A DNA stretch of 64,000 bases from assembly GCF_024721175.1 (NCBI RefSeq), contig NZ_CP099399.1:1178001-1242000 (forward strand), read 5' to 3'. Below, in pieces: positions 45,717 to 57,966 of this stretch. A program made the translations under genes and the position numbers. Position 1 is the stretch's first letter. Each line of letters begins with the position of its first letter. Below the pieces are notes generated by a model that was given only the letters and a program-made list of their open reading frames with translations, was not told where the DNA came from and searched no databases. Source of the stretch: Rhizobium sp. Pop5. Lineage in GTDB: Bacteria; Pseudomonadota; Alphaproteobacteria; Rhizobiales; Rhizobiaceae.

Positions 45717-47387
45717 ATGGCGAAACAGGACGAACTGGTATTCCTGCCTCTGGGCGGCGTTGGCGAGATTGGTATGAATCTCGCTCTTTATGGCTACGGC
45801 CCGCCCGAGCATCGCCAGTGGATCATGGTCGATTGCGGTGTGACTTTTCCAGGACCCGACCTGCCGGGCGTTGACCTCGTGCTGCCCGATATCCGCTTCC
45901 TCGCCAGCGAGCGCAAGAACCTCAAGGCGATCATCATCACCCATGCGCATGAAGACCACTATGGGGCTCTCGCCGATCTCTGGCCCGGCCTCAATGTGCC
46001 GGTCTACGCCTCCGGCTTTACCTCAGGTCTGCTCGAAGCCAAGCGCAATTTCGAGAAGGCATCGATCGGCGAAGTGCCGGTGACGCCGTTCAAGGCAGGC
46101 GATACGATCAATGTCGGCCCCTTCAGCATCGAAGGCGTGGCTGTCAACCATTCGATCCCCGAGCCGATGTCGCTGATGATCCGCACGCCGGCCGGCAATG
46201 TCATTCATACCGGCGACTGGAAGATCGACCACGAGCCGTCACTCGGGCCTCTGACTGACGAGACGCGCTTCCGCCAACTCGGCGACGAGGGTGTTCTGGC
46301 GCTGATGTGCGATTCCACCAATGCGCTGCGCGACGGCGTTTCGCCCTCCGAGAAGGATGTGTCGGAAAGTCTGCGCAAGATTATCGAGGATGCGGAGGGC
46401 CGGGTGGCGATCACCACCTTCTCCTCGAATGTCGGGCGTATCCGTACCGTTGCTGAGGCCGCCGAGGCTGCCGGCCGTGAAGTGCTGCTGCTCGGCAGCT
46501 CGCTGAAGCGGGTCGTCGACGTCGCCCAGGATATCGGCCTGATGGAAGGCGTGAAGCCCTTCATCTCAGAGGAAGAATACGGCTATATCCCGCGCGACAA
46601 GGTCGTCGTCATCCTCACAGGCAGTCAGGGTGAGCCGCGGGCAGCCCTTGCCAAGCTCTCGCGCGACGAGATGCGCAATGTGGCCTTCGCCGCAGGAGAT
46701 ATCGTCGTTTTTTCCTCGCGCGCCATTCCCGGCAACGAGAAGGCCATCCAGGATATCAAGAACGGTCTCGTCGAGCAGGGCGTGCATATCATCACGGATA
46801 CCGAGGCGTTGGTCCACGTGTCCGGCCATCCGCGCCGCAACGAGCTGCAGCGGATGTACGAATGGACACGGCCGAAGATCGTTGTCCCCGTGCACGGCGA
46901 GGCGACGCATCTGACGGCCCACAAGGAACTTGCGGAACAATCGGGAATAGCGATCGTACCCCGCGTACGCAACGGCGACATCCTGCGGCTGGCCCCCGGT
47001 CCCGTCGAGGTGATCGGCGAGGCGCCGCATGGCCGCATCTATAAGGACGGCACGCTGATCGGCGATTTTGACGAGATGGGTATCGGGGAACGCAAGAAAC
47101 TCTCCTACGTCGGCCATGTCGCGGTCAACATCGTGCTCGATGCCCGCTATGACATCATGGGCGATCCCGATCTCGTTTCGATCGGCCTGCCGGTCTATGA
47201 CGACGAGGGCGAAGAGATGGAGGATACGCTTTACGACGCGGCCATTGGCGCCATCGAAAGCATTCCGCGCGCCCGCCGCAAGGATCTCGACATGCTGCAG
47301 GAAGCCGTGCGCCGCGCCGTCCGCGCGGCCGCGAACCATGCCTGGGGCAAGAAGCCTGTCGTCACCGCCTTCGTCACCAAGGTCTGA
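45717..47387 (+). CDS. rnj: Ribonuclease J
   Basis: A 556-residue metallo-beta-lactamase/beta-CASP nuclease. The zinc site is THAHEDHYGAL (His76, His78, Asp80, His81), followed by NHSIPEPMSLMIRTP and HTGDWKID. The beta-CASP part carries MCDSTNALRDG and ITGSQ-like LTGSQGEPRAAL. It processes and degrades RNA with 5'-exonuclease and endonuclease activity. It follows birA by 17 bases and is followed two bases later by the epimerase gene. Confidence 0.96.
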   Translation: MAKQDELVFLPLGGVGEIGMNLALYGYGPPEHRQWIMVDCGVTFPGPDLPGVDLVLPDIRFLASERKNLKAIIITHAHEDHYGALADLWPGLNVPVYASGFTSGLLEAKRNFEKASIGEVPVTPFKAGDTINVGPFSIEGVAVNHSIPEPMSLMIRTPAGNVIHTGDWKIDHEPSLGPLTDETRFRQLGDEGVLALMCDSTNALRDGVSPSEKDVSESLRKIIEDAEGRVAITTFSSNVGRIRTVAEAAEAAGREVLLLGSSLKRVVDVAQDIGLMEGVKPFISEEEYGYIPRDKVVVILTGSQGEPRAALAKLSRDEMRNVAFAAGDIVVFSSRAIPGNEKAIQDIKNGLVEQGVHIITDTEALVHVSGHPRRNELQRMYEWTRPKIVVPVHGEATHLTAHKELAEQSGIAIVPRVRNGDILRLAPGPVEVIGEAPHGRIYKDGTLIGDFDEMGIGERKKLSYVGHVAVNIVLDARYDIMGDPDLVSIGLPVYDDEGEEMEDTLYDAAIGAIESIPRARRKDLDMLQEAVRRAVRAAANHAWGKKPVVTAFVTKV

Positions 47388-47389
47388 CC

Positions 47390-47794
47390 ATGCTCGGCCG
47401 GGTGAACCATATCGCCATCGCCGTTCCCGATCTTGCTGCGGCGACGGCTGCCTATCGTGATACGCTGGGTGCTGTGGTGTCGCAGCCACAGGCTTTGCCG
47501 GAACATGGCGTCACCGTCATCTTCGTCGAACTGCCGAACACCAAGGTCGAATTGCTGCAGCCCCTCGGCGACGCCTCGCCGATTGCAGCCTTCCTGGAAA
47601 AGAACCCGTCCGGCGGCATGCACCACATCTGCTACGAGGTGGACGATATTCTTCTCGCCCGCGACCGACTGCTCGCGGCAGGGGCGAGGGTACTCGGCGA
47701 TATCAAGCCGAAGACCGGTGCGCATGGCAAGCCGGTGCTCTTTCTGCACCCGAAGGATTTCTTCGGAACGCTGATCGAACTCGAACAGGTTTGA
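47390..47794 (+). CDS. mce: Methylmalonyl-CoA epimerase
   Basis: A 134-residue VOC-fold enzyme. Metal-binding and catalytic blocks: VNHIAIAVPDLAAATAAYRD, VELPNTKVELLQPLGDASPI, GGMHHICYEVDDI and the glutamate in GTLIELEQV. It interconverts the (2R) and (2S) forms of methylmalonyl-CoA in propionate breakdown. It lies directly after rnj, probably co-transcribed. Confidence 0.95.
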   Translation: MLGRVNHIAIAVPDLAAATAAYRDTLGAVVSQPQALPEHGVTVIFVELPNTKVELLQPLGDASPIAAFLEKNPSGGMHHICYEVDDILLARDRLLAAGARVLGDIKPKTGAHGKPVLFLHPKDFFGTLIELEQV

Positions 47795-47907
47795 ACCGGG
47801 CTGCGGCAGAGTGACCCAAAAGGGGCTAAACCTCGCGTCGGCTTTGAGTTGTTCGCCATTCCGCCGTATAAGGACGCGCAAGTGCCGATGCGGCGTTAAC
47901 GGGAAAC

Positions 47908-48186
47908 ATGATGCTCCAGATTTTTCTCCAGGGATTTGCCGTCTATTTCATTGTCTGGTGGCTCACGCTTTTCGCGGTCCTGCCGATCGGCCTGCGCACC
48001 CAGGCCGAGGACAATGACGTCGTGCTCGGCACCGTTCCGAGTGCGCCCACTCGCTTTCGCGCCGCTTTCGTCTTTTCGCTGACGACGCTGATTTCGGGTG
48101 CGATCTACGGCCTCTGGTATGTTTCCGACACCTATTTCGGCTGGGGCTTCGATGCCCTTCCACAACTCGGTCCTAGCTTCTATTAA
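47908..48186 (+). CDS. DUF1467 family membrane protein
   Basis: A 92-residue protein with two membrane helices (FAVYFIVWWLTLFAVLPIGL and FVFSLTTLISGAIYGLWYVS) and the conserved GLRTQAED loop between them. This is the DUF1467 family, restricted largely to alphaproteobacteria and found in this same position between mce and proS. Function unknown. GGGAAAC precedes the ATG pair at 47908. Confidence 0.88.
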   Translation: MMLQIFLQGFAVYFIVWWLTLFAVLPIGLRTQAEDNDVVLGTVPSAPTRFRAAFVFSLTTLISGAIYGLWYVSDTYFGWGFDALPQLGPSFY

Positions 48187-48349
48187 GAAGTAGCTTTTGC
48201 TCAAACTTTGAGCAGATGTAAAATTGGAACCTCATATCCCGTCATACTAACGTCATGCTTTTACGGCAAAGAGCTTGCGTAACGGAATGAGGCCCATCTC
48301 CTTACGTTAGGCAACTTGCTGTGAGGATGGGTTGGAAGCCGAAAAACCA

Positions 48350-48491
48350 AAAAAAAACAAGGCTAAAAGCCTTGTTTTAAGTATCGCGTGATCTGTAACC
48401 GTTGCCGGGGCTGCGACGAGCGCGCCTAAGATCTGATCCTCCCAAGACTTGACCGCGAAATGGCAAGAATTAACTTCCTTGCCTGTTTTGT
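48350..48491 (-). ncRNA. Candidate small RNA upstream of proS (alpha-r9/Smr9C-like position)
   Basis: On the minus strand ATGACA (48526-48521), a 17-base spacer and TAGCTT (48503-48498) form a promoter-like pair with a predicted start near 48491. About 115 bases further is a ten-base terminator stem AAAACAAGGC / GCCTTGTTTT (48378-48354) with a run of about nine Ts. The predicted transcript is about 142 bases, with an internal GGGAGGATC. The gap holds no gene on that strand. As I recall, the S. meliloti sRNA Smr9C lies in this same gap and orientation; that was not checked. Confidence 0.6.
48354..48378 (-). terminator. Strong minus-strand terminator
   Basis: A perfect ten-base stem around a five-base loop, followed on the minus strand by about nine T residues (the A-run 48349-48357 of the plus strand). 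No minus-strand protein gene ends nearby, which points to a small RNA. Confidence 0.85.
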
Positions 48492-48570
48492 GAGCTAAAG
48501 CTAGCTCAAACATTGGGCTTTGTCATTACCTTTTTTTGCATTTTTGCTACACCCTAGCAAAATTTTTCTG

Positions 48571-48600
48571 TTGACAAGATTTTCGTTCAAGTCCTTATAA
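48571..48600 (+). promoter_or_regulatory. Sigma-70-type promoter upstream of proS
   Basis: TTGACA at 48571-48576 and TTATAA at 48595-48600 are separated by 18 bases. The proS start follows 175 bases later, leaving a long leader without an obvious structure. Confidence 0.6.
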
Positions 48601-48775
48601 ACACGCGCTTTTTCATGCCCTTTCATTTTGCGGGTGCGAACATGCGCCTCCGGGAGGTTGCCGGCATCAGTTGCGGGTTTCCTTCCAGCCGCGAAGCGGC
48701 TATGAACGCTCCCGACATTAACAATTGCCTTCGATTCCGCTTGCCGGCGGGATCTCAACTGGTCCGGAATCCGCC

Positions 48776-50098
48776 ATGCGTCTGTCCCGCTATTTCATGC
48801 CCATCCTCAAGGAAAACCCCAAGGAGGCGGAAATCGTCTCCCACAGGCTGATGCTGCGCGCCGGCATGATCCGTCAGCAGTCGCAGGGCATCTATTCCTG
48901 GCTGCCGTTGGGTAAGAAGGTGCTGGACAAGGTCAACAACATTATCCGCGAGGAGCAGAACCGCGCCGGCGCCATCGAGCTTTCGATGCCGACCCTGCAG
49001 TCGGCCGAGCTCTGGCAGGAAAGCGGCCGCTACGACGCCTACGGCAAGGAGATGCTGCGCATCAAGGACCGCCAGGATCGCCCGATGCTCTACGGTCCCA
49101 CCAATGAGGAGATGGTGACGGATATTTTCCGCTCCTCCGTCAAGTCGTACAAGGACCTGCCGCTCAATCTCTATCATATCCAGCTGAAGTTCCGTGACGA
49201 GATCCGTCCGCGCTTCGGCACCATGCGCTCGCGCGAATTCATGATGAAGGATGCCTATTCCTTCGACCTGACGCGCGAAGGGGCGGAGCATTCCTATAAT
49301 AAGATGTTCGCCGCCTACCTCAGAACATTCGATCGGCTCGGCCTGCGCGCCATCCCGATGCGCGCCGATACCGGCCCGATCGGCGGCAATCTCAGCCATG
49401 AATTCATCATCCTCGCCGACACCGGCGAATCCGAAGTCTTCTGCCATAAGGACTTCGTCGGTTTCGATACCCCTGGCGAAAACACCGATTTCGACAGCGT
49501 CGAAGGCCTGCAGGCGATCTTCGACAAGTGGACCTCGCTCTATGCGGCGACTTCCGAAATGCACGACGAGGCGGCCTTCAACGCCGTTCCCGAAGGCGAT
49601 CGCCTTTCGGCCCGCGGCATCGAGGTCGGCCACATCTTCTATTTCGGCACGAAATATTCTGAGCCGATGGGCGCGAAAGTGCAGGGGCCTGACGGCAAGG
49701 AACACTTCGTCCATATGGGTTCCTACGGTATCGGCCCGACACGCCTTGTTCCCGCCATCATCGAAGCATCGCATGATGAGAACGGAATCATCTGGCCGGC
49801 ATCGGTCGCGCCCTTTGATGTTGTGGTGATCAACATGAAGGCGGGCGATCAGGCCTGCGACGATACTTGTGAGCTCATCTATGCCGCGCTGAGCAAGGCC
49901 GGCAAGGACGTGCTCTACGACGATACCGACGATCGGGCCGGCACGAAATTCGCGACCGCCGACCTGATAGGGGTGCCTTTCCAGATCATCGCCGGCCCGC
50001 GCGCGGTCGCAAACGGCGAAGTCGAGGTGAAGGACCGCAAGACCGGCGCGCGCGAAACGATGACCATCGAAGCGGCTATCAACAGGTTCGTGGCTTAA
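48776..50098 (+). CDS. proS: Prolyl-tRNA synthetase
   Basis: A 440-residue class II synthetase. Motif 2 is in [23 protein letters not shown] and motif 3 in [16 protein letters not shown]; the anticodon-binding domain ends the protein. The INS editing domain of the 570-residue enterobacterial enzyme is absent, as is usual in alphaproteobacteria. The ATG at 48776 begins the conserved [15 protein letters not shown]. It is followed 15 bases later by lolC. Confidence 0.96.
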   Translation: MRLSRYFMPILKENPKEAEIVSHRLMLRAGMIRQQSQGIYSWLPLGKKVLDKVNNIIREEQNRAGAIELSMPTLQSAELWQESGRYDAYGKEMLRIKDRQDRPMLYGPTNEEMVTDIFRSSVKSYKDLPLNLYHIQLKFRDEIRPRFGTMRSREFMMKDAYSFDLTREGAEHSYNKMFAAYLRTFDRLGLRAIPMRADTGPIGGNLSHEFIILADTGESEVFCHKDFVGFDTPGENTDFDSVEGLQAIFDKWTSLYAATSEMHDEAAFNAVPEGDRLSARGIEVGHIFYFGTKYSEPMGAKVQGPDGKEHFVHMGSYGIGPTRLVPAIIEASHDENGIIWPASVAPFDVVVINMKAGDQACDDTCELIYAALSKAGKDVLYDDTDDRAGTKFATADLIGVPFQIIAGPRAVANGEVEVKDRKTGARETMTIEAAINRFVA

Positions 50099-50113
50099 GG
50101 AAACGGAGGCGAA

Positions 50114-51418
50114 ATGGCAGAGGCAGCAGTGGACCGGAGTTCAAAATCCGGCTTGGGTCCGGCTGGCAGGCCATTTTCCACCTTCGAACGCCTCGTGGCG
50201 TGGCGCTATCTGCGCGCCCGCCGCAAGGAGGCCTTCATCTCGGTCATCGCCGGCTTCTCCTTCGTCGGCATCATGCTCGGCGTCGCGACGCTGATTATCG
50301 TTATGGCCGTCATGAACGGCTTCCGCACCGAGCTCGTCTCGCGCATCCTCGGCATTAACGGCCATATGATCGTGCAGCCGGTCGACGGCCCCTTCACCGA
50401 CTATCCCGAACTTGCCGGCAGGCTCGCCGGTGTGCCCGGCGTCAAGATGGCGCTGCCCCTGGTGGAAGGCCAGGTGCTTGCCTCCGCCCAGGCCGGCGGC
50501 AGCACCGGCGCTCTGGTGCGTGGCGCCCGCGCCGAGGATTTGGCCAAGCTCAAGACGATTTCGGATAACATCAAGTCTGGCGACATGGTGGGCTATGCCG
50601 CCGGCCAGGGCGTGCTGATCGGAACCCGTATGGCCGATCAGCTTGGCCTCCGCGTCGGCGACCTCATCACGCTGACGTCACCGGAAGGTGACATCACGCC
50701 GATGGGCGTCAATCCGCGCGTCAAGTCCTACAAGGTCTCCGGCCTCTTCGAGATCGGCATGTCGGAATACGACTCGTCGATCATCTTCATGCCGCTCGAG
50801 GAAGCCCAGCTCTATTTCAATGCCGAGGGACTGGTACAGTCGATCGAGCTCTTCGTTGACAAGCCTGACGATATCGACAGTCTGAGGCCAAAGGTGGAAG
50901 AGGCTGCCGGCCGTCAGATCGCCGTTACCGACTGGCGCCAGCGCAACCAGACCTTCTTCTCCGCACTTCAGGTCGAGCGCAACGTCATGTTCATGATCCT
51001 GACGCTGATCGTGATTGTCGCGGCGCTGAATATCATCTCCGGCCTCATCATGCTGGTGAAGGACAAGGGCAGCGATATCGCCATCCTGCGCACCATGGGC
51101 GCCAGCGCCGGAGCGATCATGCGCATCTTCTTCATGACAGGGGCGGCCATCGGAATTGTCGGTACCGTTGCAGGCGTGCTGCTCGGCGTCCTCGTCTGCG
51201 TCAACATCGAATCCATCCGTCAGTTCTTCTCCTGGGTCTCAGGTACCGTGATCTTCAATCCGCAGGTCTATTTCCTCAGCCAGCTGCCGGCAGAAATGGA
51301 TATCAGCGAAACGATCTCGGTTGTTGTCATGGCTCTTAGCCTCTCCTTCATCGCGACCATCTTCCCGGCCTGGCGCGCCTCCAGGCTCGATCCGGTGCAG
51401 GCTCTGCGCTACGAATAA
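50114..51418 (+). CDS. lolC: Lipoprotein-releasing ABC transporter permease (LolC/E type)
   Basis: A 434-residue permease. It has one amino-terminal helix ([20 protein letters not shown]), a large periplasmic domain (residues about 75-290) and three carboxy-terminal helices ([20 protein letters not shown] and following) of the FtsX/MacB fold. It ends DPVQALRYE. It extracts lipoproteins from the inner membrane for LolA. Rhizobia have one such permease, probably a homodimer, hence LolC/E. Confidence 0.92.
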   Translation: MAEAAVDRSSKSGLGPAGRPFSTFERLVAWRYLRARRKEAFISVIAGFSFVGIMLGVATLIIVMAVMNGFRTELVSRILGINGHMIVQPVDGPFTDYPELAGRLAGVPGVKMALPLVEGQVLASAQAGGSTGALVRGARAEDLAKLKTISDNIKSGDMVGYAAGQGVLIGTRMADQLGLRVGDLITLTSPEGDITPMGVNPRVKSYKVSGLFEIGMSEYDSSIIFMPLEEAQLYFNAEGLVQSIELFVDKPDDIDSLRPKVEEAAGRQIAVTDWRQRNQTFFSALQVERNVMFMILTLIVIVAALNIISGLIMLVKDKGSDIAILRTMGASAGAIMRIFFMTGAAIGIVGTVAGVLLGVLVCVNIESIRQFFSWVSGTVIFNPQVYFLSQLPAEMDISETISVVVMALSLSFIATIFPAWRASRLDPVQALRYE

Positions 51419-51432
51419 GGAATGCCGCATTC

Positions 51433-52116
51433 ATGAAACGCAACGTCGTCCTCAATCTTACCGGCGTCGAGCGCCATTACGGGCAGGGCGATACGCTGCT
51501 CACCATCCTGAAAGGCGCTGACTTTTCGCTGTCGAAAGGCGAGATCGTCGCCCTCGTGGCGCCGTCCGGCACGGGCAAGTCGACGCTGCTGCATGTCGCG
51601 GGTTTGCTTGAGCATCCTGACGGCGGCGAAGTCACCATCAACGGCAACGCCTGCGACGGTCTTTCCGACGAGAAGCGTACTGCGATCCGCCGCCGCGAGA
51701 TTGGCTTCGTCTATCAGTTCCACCATCTCCTGCCGGAATTTTCGGCGCTCGAGAATATCATGATGCCGCAGCTGATTGCCGGGCTGTCTTGGAAGGAAGC
51801 TCAGGAGAGGGCTGGCCAGCTTCTCGATTACATGCGCATCGGCCATCGCGGCTCGCATCGCCCTGCCGAGCTTTCCGGTGGCGAACAGCAGCGCGTCGCG
51901 ATCGCCCGAGCCGTCGCCAACGCGCCGACGCTGCTTCTTGCCGACGAACCGACCGGTAATCTCGATCCGGACACCGCAAGTTATGTCTTCGATGCGCTGG
52001 AGGCGCTGGTGCGCCAGTCCGGCCTCGCCGCCCTCATCGCCACCCACAATCACGAACTCGCACGCCGCATGGACCGGCGTGTGACGATCTCCGACGGAAA
52101 GATCGTCGACTTCTGA
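51433..52116 (+). CDS. lolD: Lipoprotein-releasing ABC transporter ATP-binding protein
   Basis: A 227-residue ATPase with Walker [11 protein letters not shown]-loop [20 protein letters not shown], signature [14 protein letters not shown] and Walker [13 protein letters not shown]. It powers the permease encoded 14 bases upstream. It ends a probable proS-lolC-lolD unit and is convergent with the DUF5680 gene. Confidence 0.95.
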   Translation: MKRNVVLNLTGVERHYGQGDTLLTILKGADFSLSKGEIVALVAPSGTGKSTLLHVAGLLEHPDGGEVTINGNACDGLSDEKRTAIRRREIGFVYQFHHLLPEFSALENIMMPQLIAGLSWKEAQERAGQLLDYMRIGHRGSHRPAELSGGEQQRVAIARAVANAPTLLLADEPTGNLDPDTASYVFDALEALVRQSGLAALIATHNHELARRMDRRVTISDGKIVDF

Positions 52117-52123
52117 GGCTGGG

Positions 52124-52588
52124 TCAGGGGATGACCAGCCCGCCGCGATAATCGAGCACATAGGCCTTCCGGCCGCCGACCATGATGCATTCGTGACCGT
52201 TGAAGCGATCGCAGCTGCCTTCGCTGCGATCGAGATAGCGGCCGAGCGGATGTTCGAATTCCATTCCGCCAAGAAACCGGCCCTCGCGATACATCGCTGA
52301 AAGAGCCGCTTTGATGATAGTTCCGGCCGCTGTGCCGTCGATAAGAGCCGGCGCGATGACGCAGCCGAAATAATTCATTGCCCAGACGGGCTCGCCGGCA
52401 AACCACACGACTTCCTGTCCGGCAAAATCCGTGCCACCGAAATAACTGTCGAGATAACGCCAGTCGCCACTGAAGTAGCCGATATCGTGAGAACCCGGCC
52501 GGCAGGGCTGGCGCGGCACGCCACCGCCGACATAGGTGGCGGCCTTGGCCTCAACGATGAAGTCGTTCAGCATCGCAGTATCGAGCAT
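52124..52588 (-). CDS. DUF5680 family protein
   Basis: A 154-residue soluble protein matching the DUF5680 pattern: DFIVEAKAATYVGGG near the start, then HDIGYFSGDWRYLDSYFGGT, DFAGQEVVWFAGEPVWAMNY and the end LDYRGGLVIP. The function is unknown. GGGAGAAG precedes the ATG. It is convergent with lolD and divergent from the 28-codon SOS peptide gene. Confidence 0.8.
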   Translation of the reverse strand: MLDTAMLNDFIVEAKAATYVGGGVPRQPCRPGSHDIGYFSGDWRYLDSYFGGTDFAGQEVVWFAGEPVWAMNYFGCVIAPALIDGTAAGTIIKAALSAMYREGRFLGGMEFEHPLGRYLDRSEGSCDRFNGHECIMVGGRKAYVLDYRGGLVIP

Positions 52589-52838
52589 TATCGTCTTCTC
52601 CCGGACTCAGCTGATATGGATATAGCAGGATACCGAGAACATAAGAAGAACAGAATAGCGAGCGTCGCTCAATCGCCTGGGCAATTGCGTCAGACCTCGA
52701 TGATCTGTGCCGATCGGGCTGGGGTCGGGAATGTCGGAGCCGGCAGCCGACCATGTTCAAAGCCGGCTCCGAGGTGAGGGCCGATTCGCAGCACGCGACG
52801 GCATTTTTCAAACGCAAGTGCGGAGGAAAAGATTCCTG

Positions 52839-52862
52839 TTGACATGTGAACATAGATGGAAC
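52839..52862 (+). promoter_or_regulatory. LexA box over the promoter of the 28-codon peptide gene
   Basis: GAAC (52848-52851), seven bases, GAAC (52859-52862) is a perfect alphaproteobacterial SOS box (GTTC-N7-GTTC on the other strand). It starts three bases after a TTGACA -35 element (52839-52844), so LexA would block RNA polymerase directly. No strong -10 is visible at 17-18 bases. A second SOS box of the same type lies before dinB. Confidence 0.8.
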
Positions 52863-52895
52863 AAATTGAAAACATAACGAGTAAAGGAGAGCCAA

Positions 52896-52982
52896 ATGAC
52901 TGACATGATCCGTGATATCGCAGCATTCACCTCCATCGCAATGTTCGTTGCCAGCTTCTCGCTCATCGTCATCGCGCTCTAA
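52896..52982 (+). CDS. 28-residue SOS-controlled membrane peptide (SidA-like candidate)
   Basis: The frame encodes a charged head (MTDMIRDIA) and one hydrophobic helix of about 20 residues (AFTSIAMFVASFSLIVIAL), ending directly at the stop. AAAGGAGAG lies five bases before the ATG, a near-perfect ribosome-binding site. The LexA box ends 33 bases upstream of the ATG. Size, single-pass topology and SOS control match Caulobacter SidA, a 29-residue LexA-regulated inhibitor of cell division that acts on FtsW/FtsN. Homology is not claimed; the similarity is in architecture. It is transcribed toward dnaE. Confidence 0.7.
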   Translation: MTDMIRDIAAFTSIAMFVASFSLIVIAL

Positions 52983-53099
52983 AGTTTTCAGGGGATCGCA
53001 TGGCAGTCATGCGGTTCGGACGCGGGACTTCTTCTGGACATCATCGCCCTCAATGCCGACAATGCGTTCGATTCATTCGGGCGATTGGGAAGGCATATC

Positions 53100-56597
<3,498 letters not shown>

Positions 56598-56605
56598 TCA
56601 ACCCG

Positions 56606-56638
56606 GGGTGATCGTGATCACCCACGGGTGATCGTGAT
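56606..56638. repeat. Tandem 13-base repeat forming a hairpin at converging gene ends
   Basis: GGGTGATCGTGAT occurs at 56606-56618 and 56626-56638, 20 bases apart. The first copy is part of the palindrome GGGTGATC-GT-GATCACCC (56606-56623). The repeat spans the stop of the L,D-transpeptidase gene and lies 8 bases after the dnaE stop. A shared, U-less terminator is possible. Confidence 0.55.
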
Positions 56639-57874
56639 GAAATCCGTGCCTTCGCCGGTCTCCCGTCCGAGGCCGGTATCGGAGATCGTCAGCGTCGAGC
56701 CGGGCGCGATCAGCGCGTCGATCCTGCGGCGGGTCTCGTCGGGGATTGTGATGCGGCTGAGCGAACGCGTAATCGGCTTGCCCATGACGATCGCGCTTTC
56801 CTGATTGGTAATGCCGAGCCGCTTCATCGCCTCGCGGGAGAGGTTGTTCTCGAGCGTAATGCCGAGCCAGTCAGCCGTTCCGGCCGTTTCATCGACCGCA
56901 TGCAGCGTGAAGAAATGTGTGCCGAGCGCCAGGCTCGGATCGGCGATCGTCACCGGCGCTTCGAAGATCGGCTTGAAAGCCCGCCGCACCATGATGACGC
57001 CGTTCGGCGGCTCGCCTTTGCCAGCCGCCGCATAGACGGATTTGAGGAGCGTGTCGGAGATCAGGCTTCTGTCGCCGGCAAATTCGGCCGGCCGCAGGGT
57101 CTTGAAAGTCTTGATCGCCTGCACGGTCGACGAGCCGAGCAGTCCGTCCGGATCGCCGGCGGAAAAGCCGAGCTGGTTAAGAAGGGTCTGGATGTCGATT
57201 ACCGTTTCGCGCAGCGTTCGGCGGGTGATCAACATGCTGATCGGCTCGGACGGCGGCTCGGGTTCGGGCGTTGCAATCGGTTCTGCCGCAGGCATCGGCA
57301 TCGCTGCCGTGTCGTTCATCGCCACCTGCACCGGCTTTTGCGGGCTGTCGGGCATGGCGGGCCGCAGCTCGACATCCGACAGCAGCGGCATCGCCGCCGG
57401 TACGTCCGGATGAAAAAGGGTCGGATGGTCGATCGGCTGCGGCACCAATTCCCGATCGCTGATGATGACGGGGACACCGGTCTCGGTCATTCCGTAGAGC
57501 ATTTTCGCAAAGGCGCCCGGCATGCGCACGCAGCCGTGCGAGGCCGGATAACGCGGCACGGAATTGGATTCGTGCAGCGCGATGCCGGACCAGGTCAGCC
57601 TTTGCATGAAAGGCATAGGTGCCGCCGAATAGAGATTGGATTCGTGGTATTTCTGCTTTTCGAGTACCGAGAAAATGCCGCTCGGCGTCGTGTGCCCGTC
57701 CTTGCCGGTCGAGACCTTCGAAGTCGCGACGACCTCGGTGCCGTCATAGACCGCAAGCGACTGCTTGTCCTTCGAAACGAAGATCTGCAGCAGGCGCGTA
57801 TCCGCGGCAAGAGCAGGGTGCACGAGTGCGGTGGCCGACAGCAAGCCGAGGCCGAAGACGAGACGCGAGAACAT
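56618..57874 (-). CDS. L,D-transpeptidase (YkuD) with peptidoglycan-binding domain
   Basis: A 418-residue exported enzyme. A signal peptide (MFSRLVFGLGLLSATALVHP) is followed by a YkuD domain with the catalytic histidine/cysteine block HESNSVPRYPASHGCVRMP. A Pro-rich linker and a PG_binding_1 domain (IDIQTLLNQLGFSAGDPDGL) follow, then a further carboxy-terminal domain. It cross-links peptidoglycan (3-3 bonds) or ties proteins to it in the periplasm. The ATG at 57874 starts the signal peptide; the frame to 57907 would spoil it. It is convergent with dnaE. Confidence 0.9.
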   Translation of the reverse strand: MFSRLVFGLGLLSATALVHPALAADTRLLQIFVSKDKQSLAVYDGTEVVATSKVSTGKDGHTTPSGIFSVLEKQKYHESNLYSAAPMPFMQRLTWSGIALHESNSVPRYPASHGCVRMPGAFAKMLYGMTETGVPVIISDRELVPQPIDHPTLFHPDVPAAMPLLSDVELRPAMPDSPQKPVQVAMNDTAAMPMPAAEPIATPEPEPPSEPISMLITRRTLRETVIDIQTLLNQLGFSAGDPDGLLGSSTVQAIKTFKTLRPAEFAGDRSLISDTLLKSVYAAAGKGEPPNGVIMVRRAFKPIFEAPVTIADPSLALGTHFFTLHAVDETAGTADWLGITLENNLSREAMKRLGITNQESAIVMGKPITRSLSRITIPDETRRRIDALIAPGSTLTISDTGLGRETGEGTDFITITRG

Positions 57875-57966
57875 GATACCCAACCATACGCAATACTGGT
57901 ACGGCACATTATGGGACGAAGTTTAAGGAAGATTTTATCGGCCGGATCGGGCGCCGGCCTCACGCT

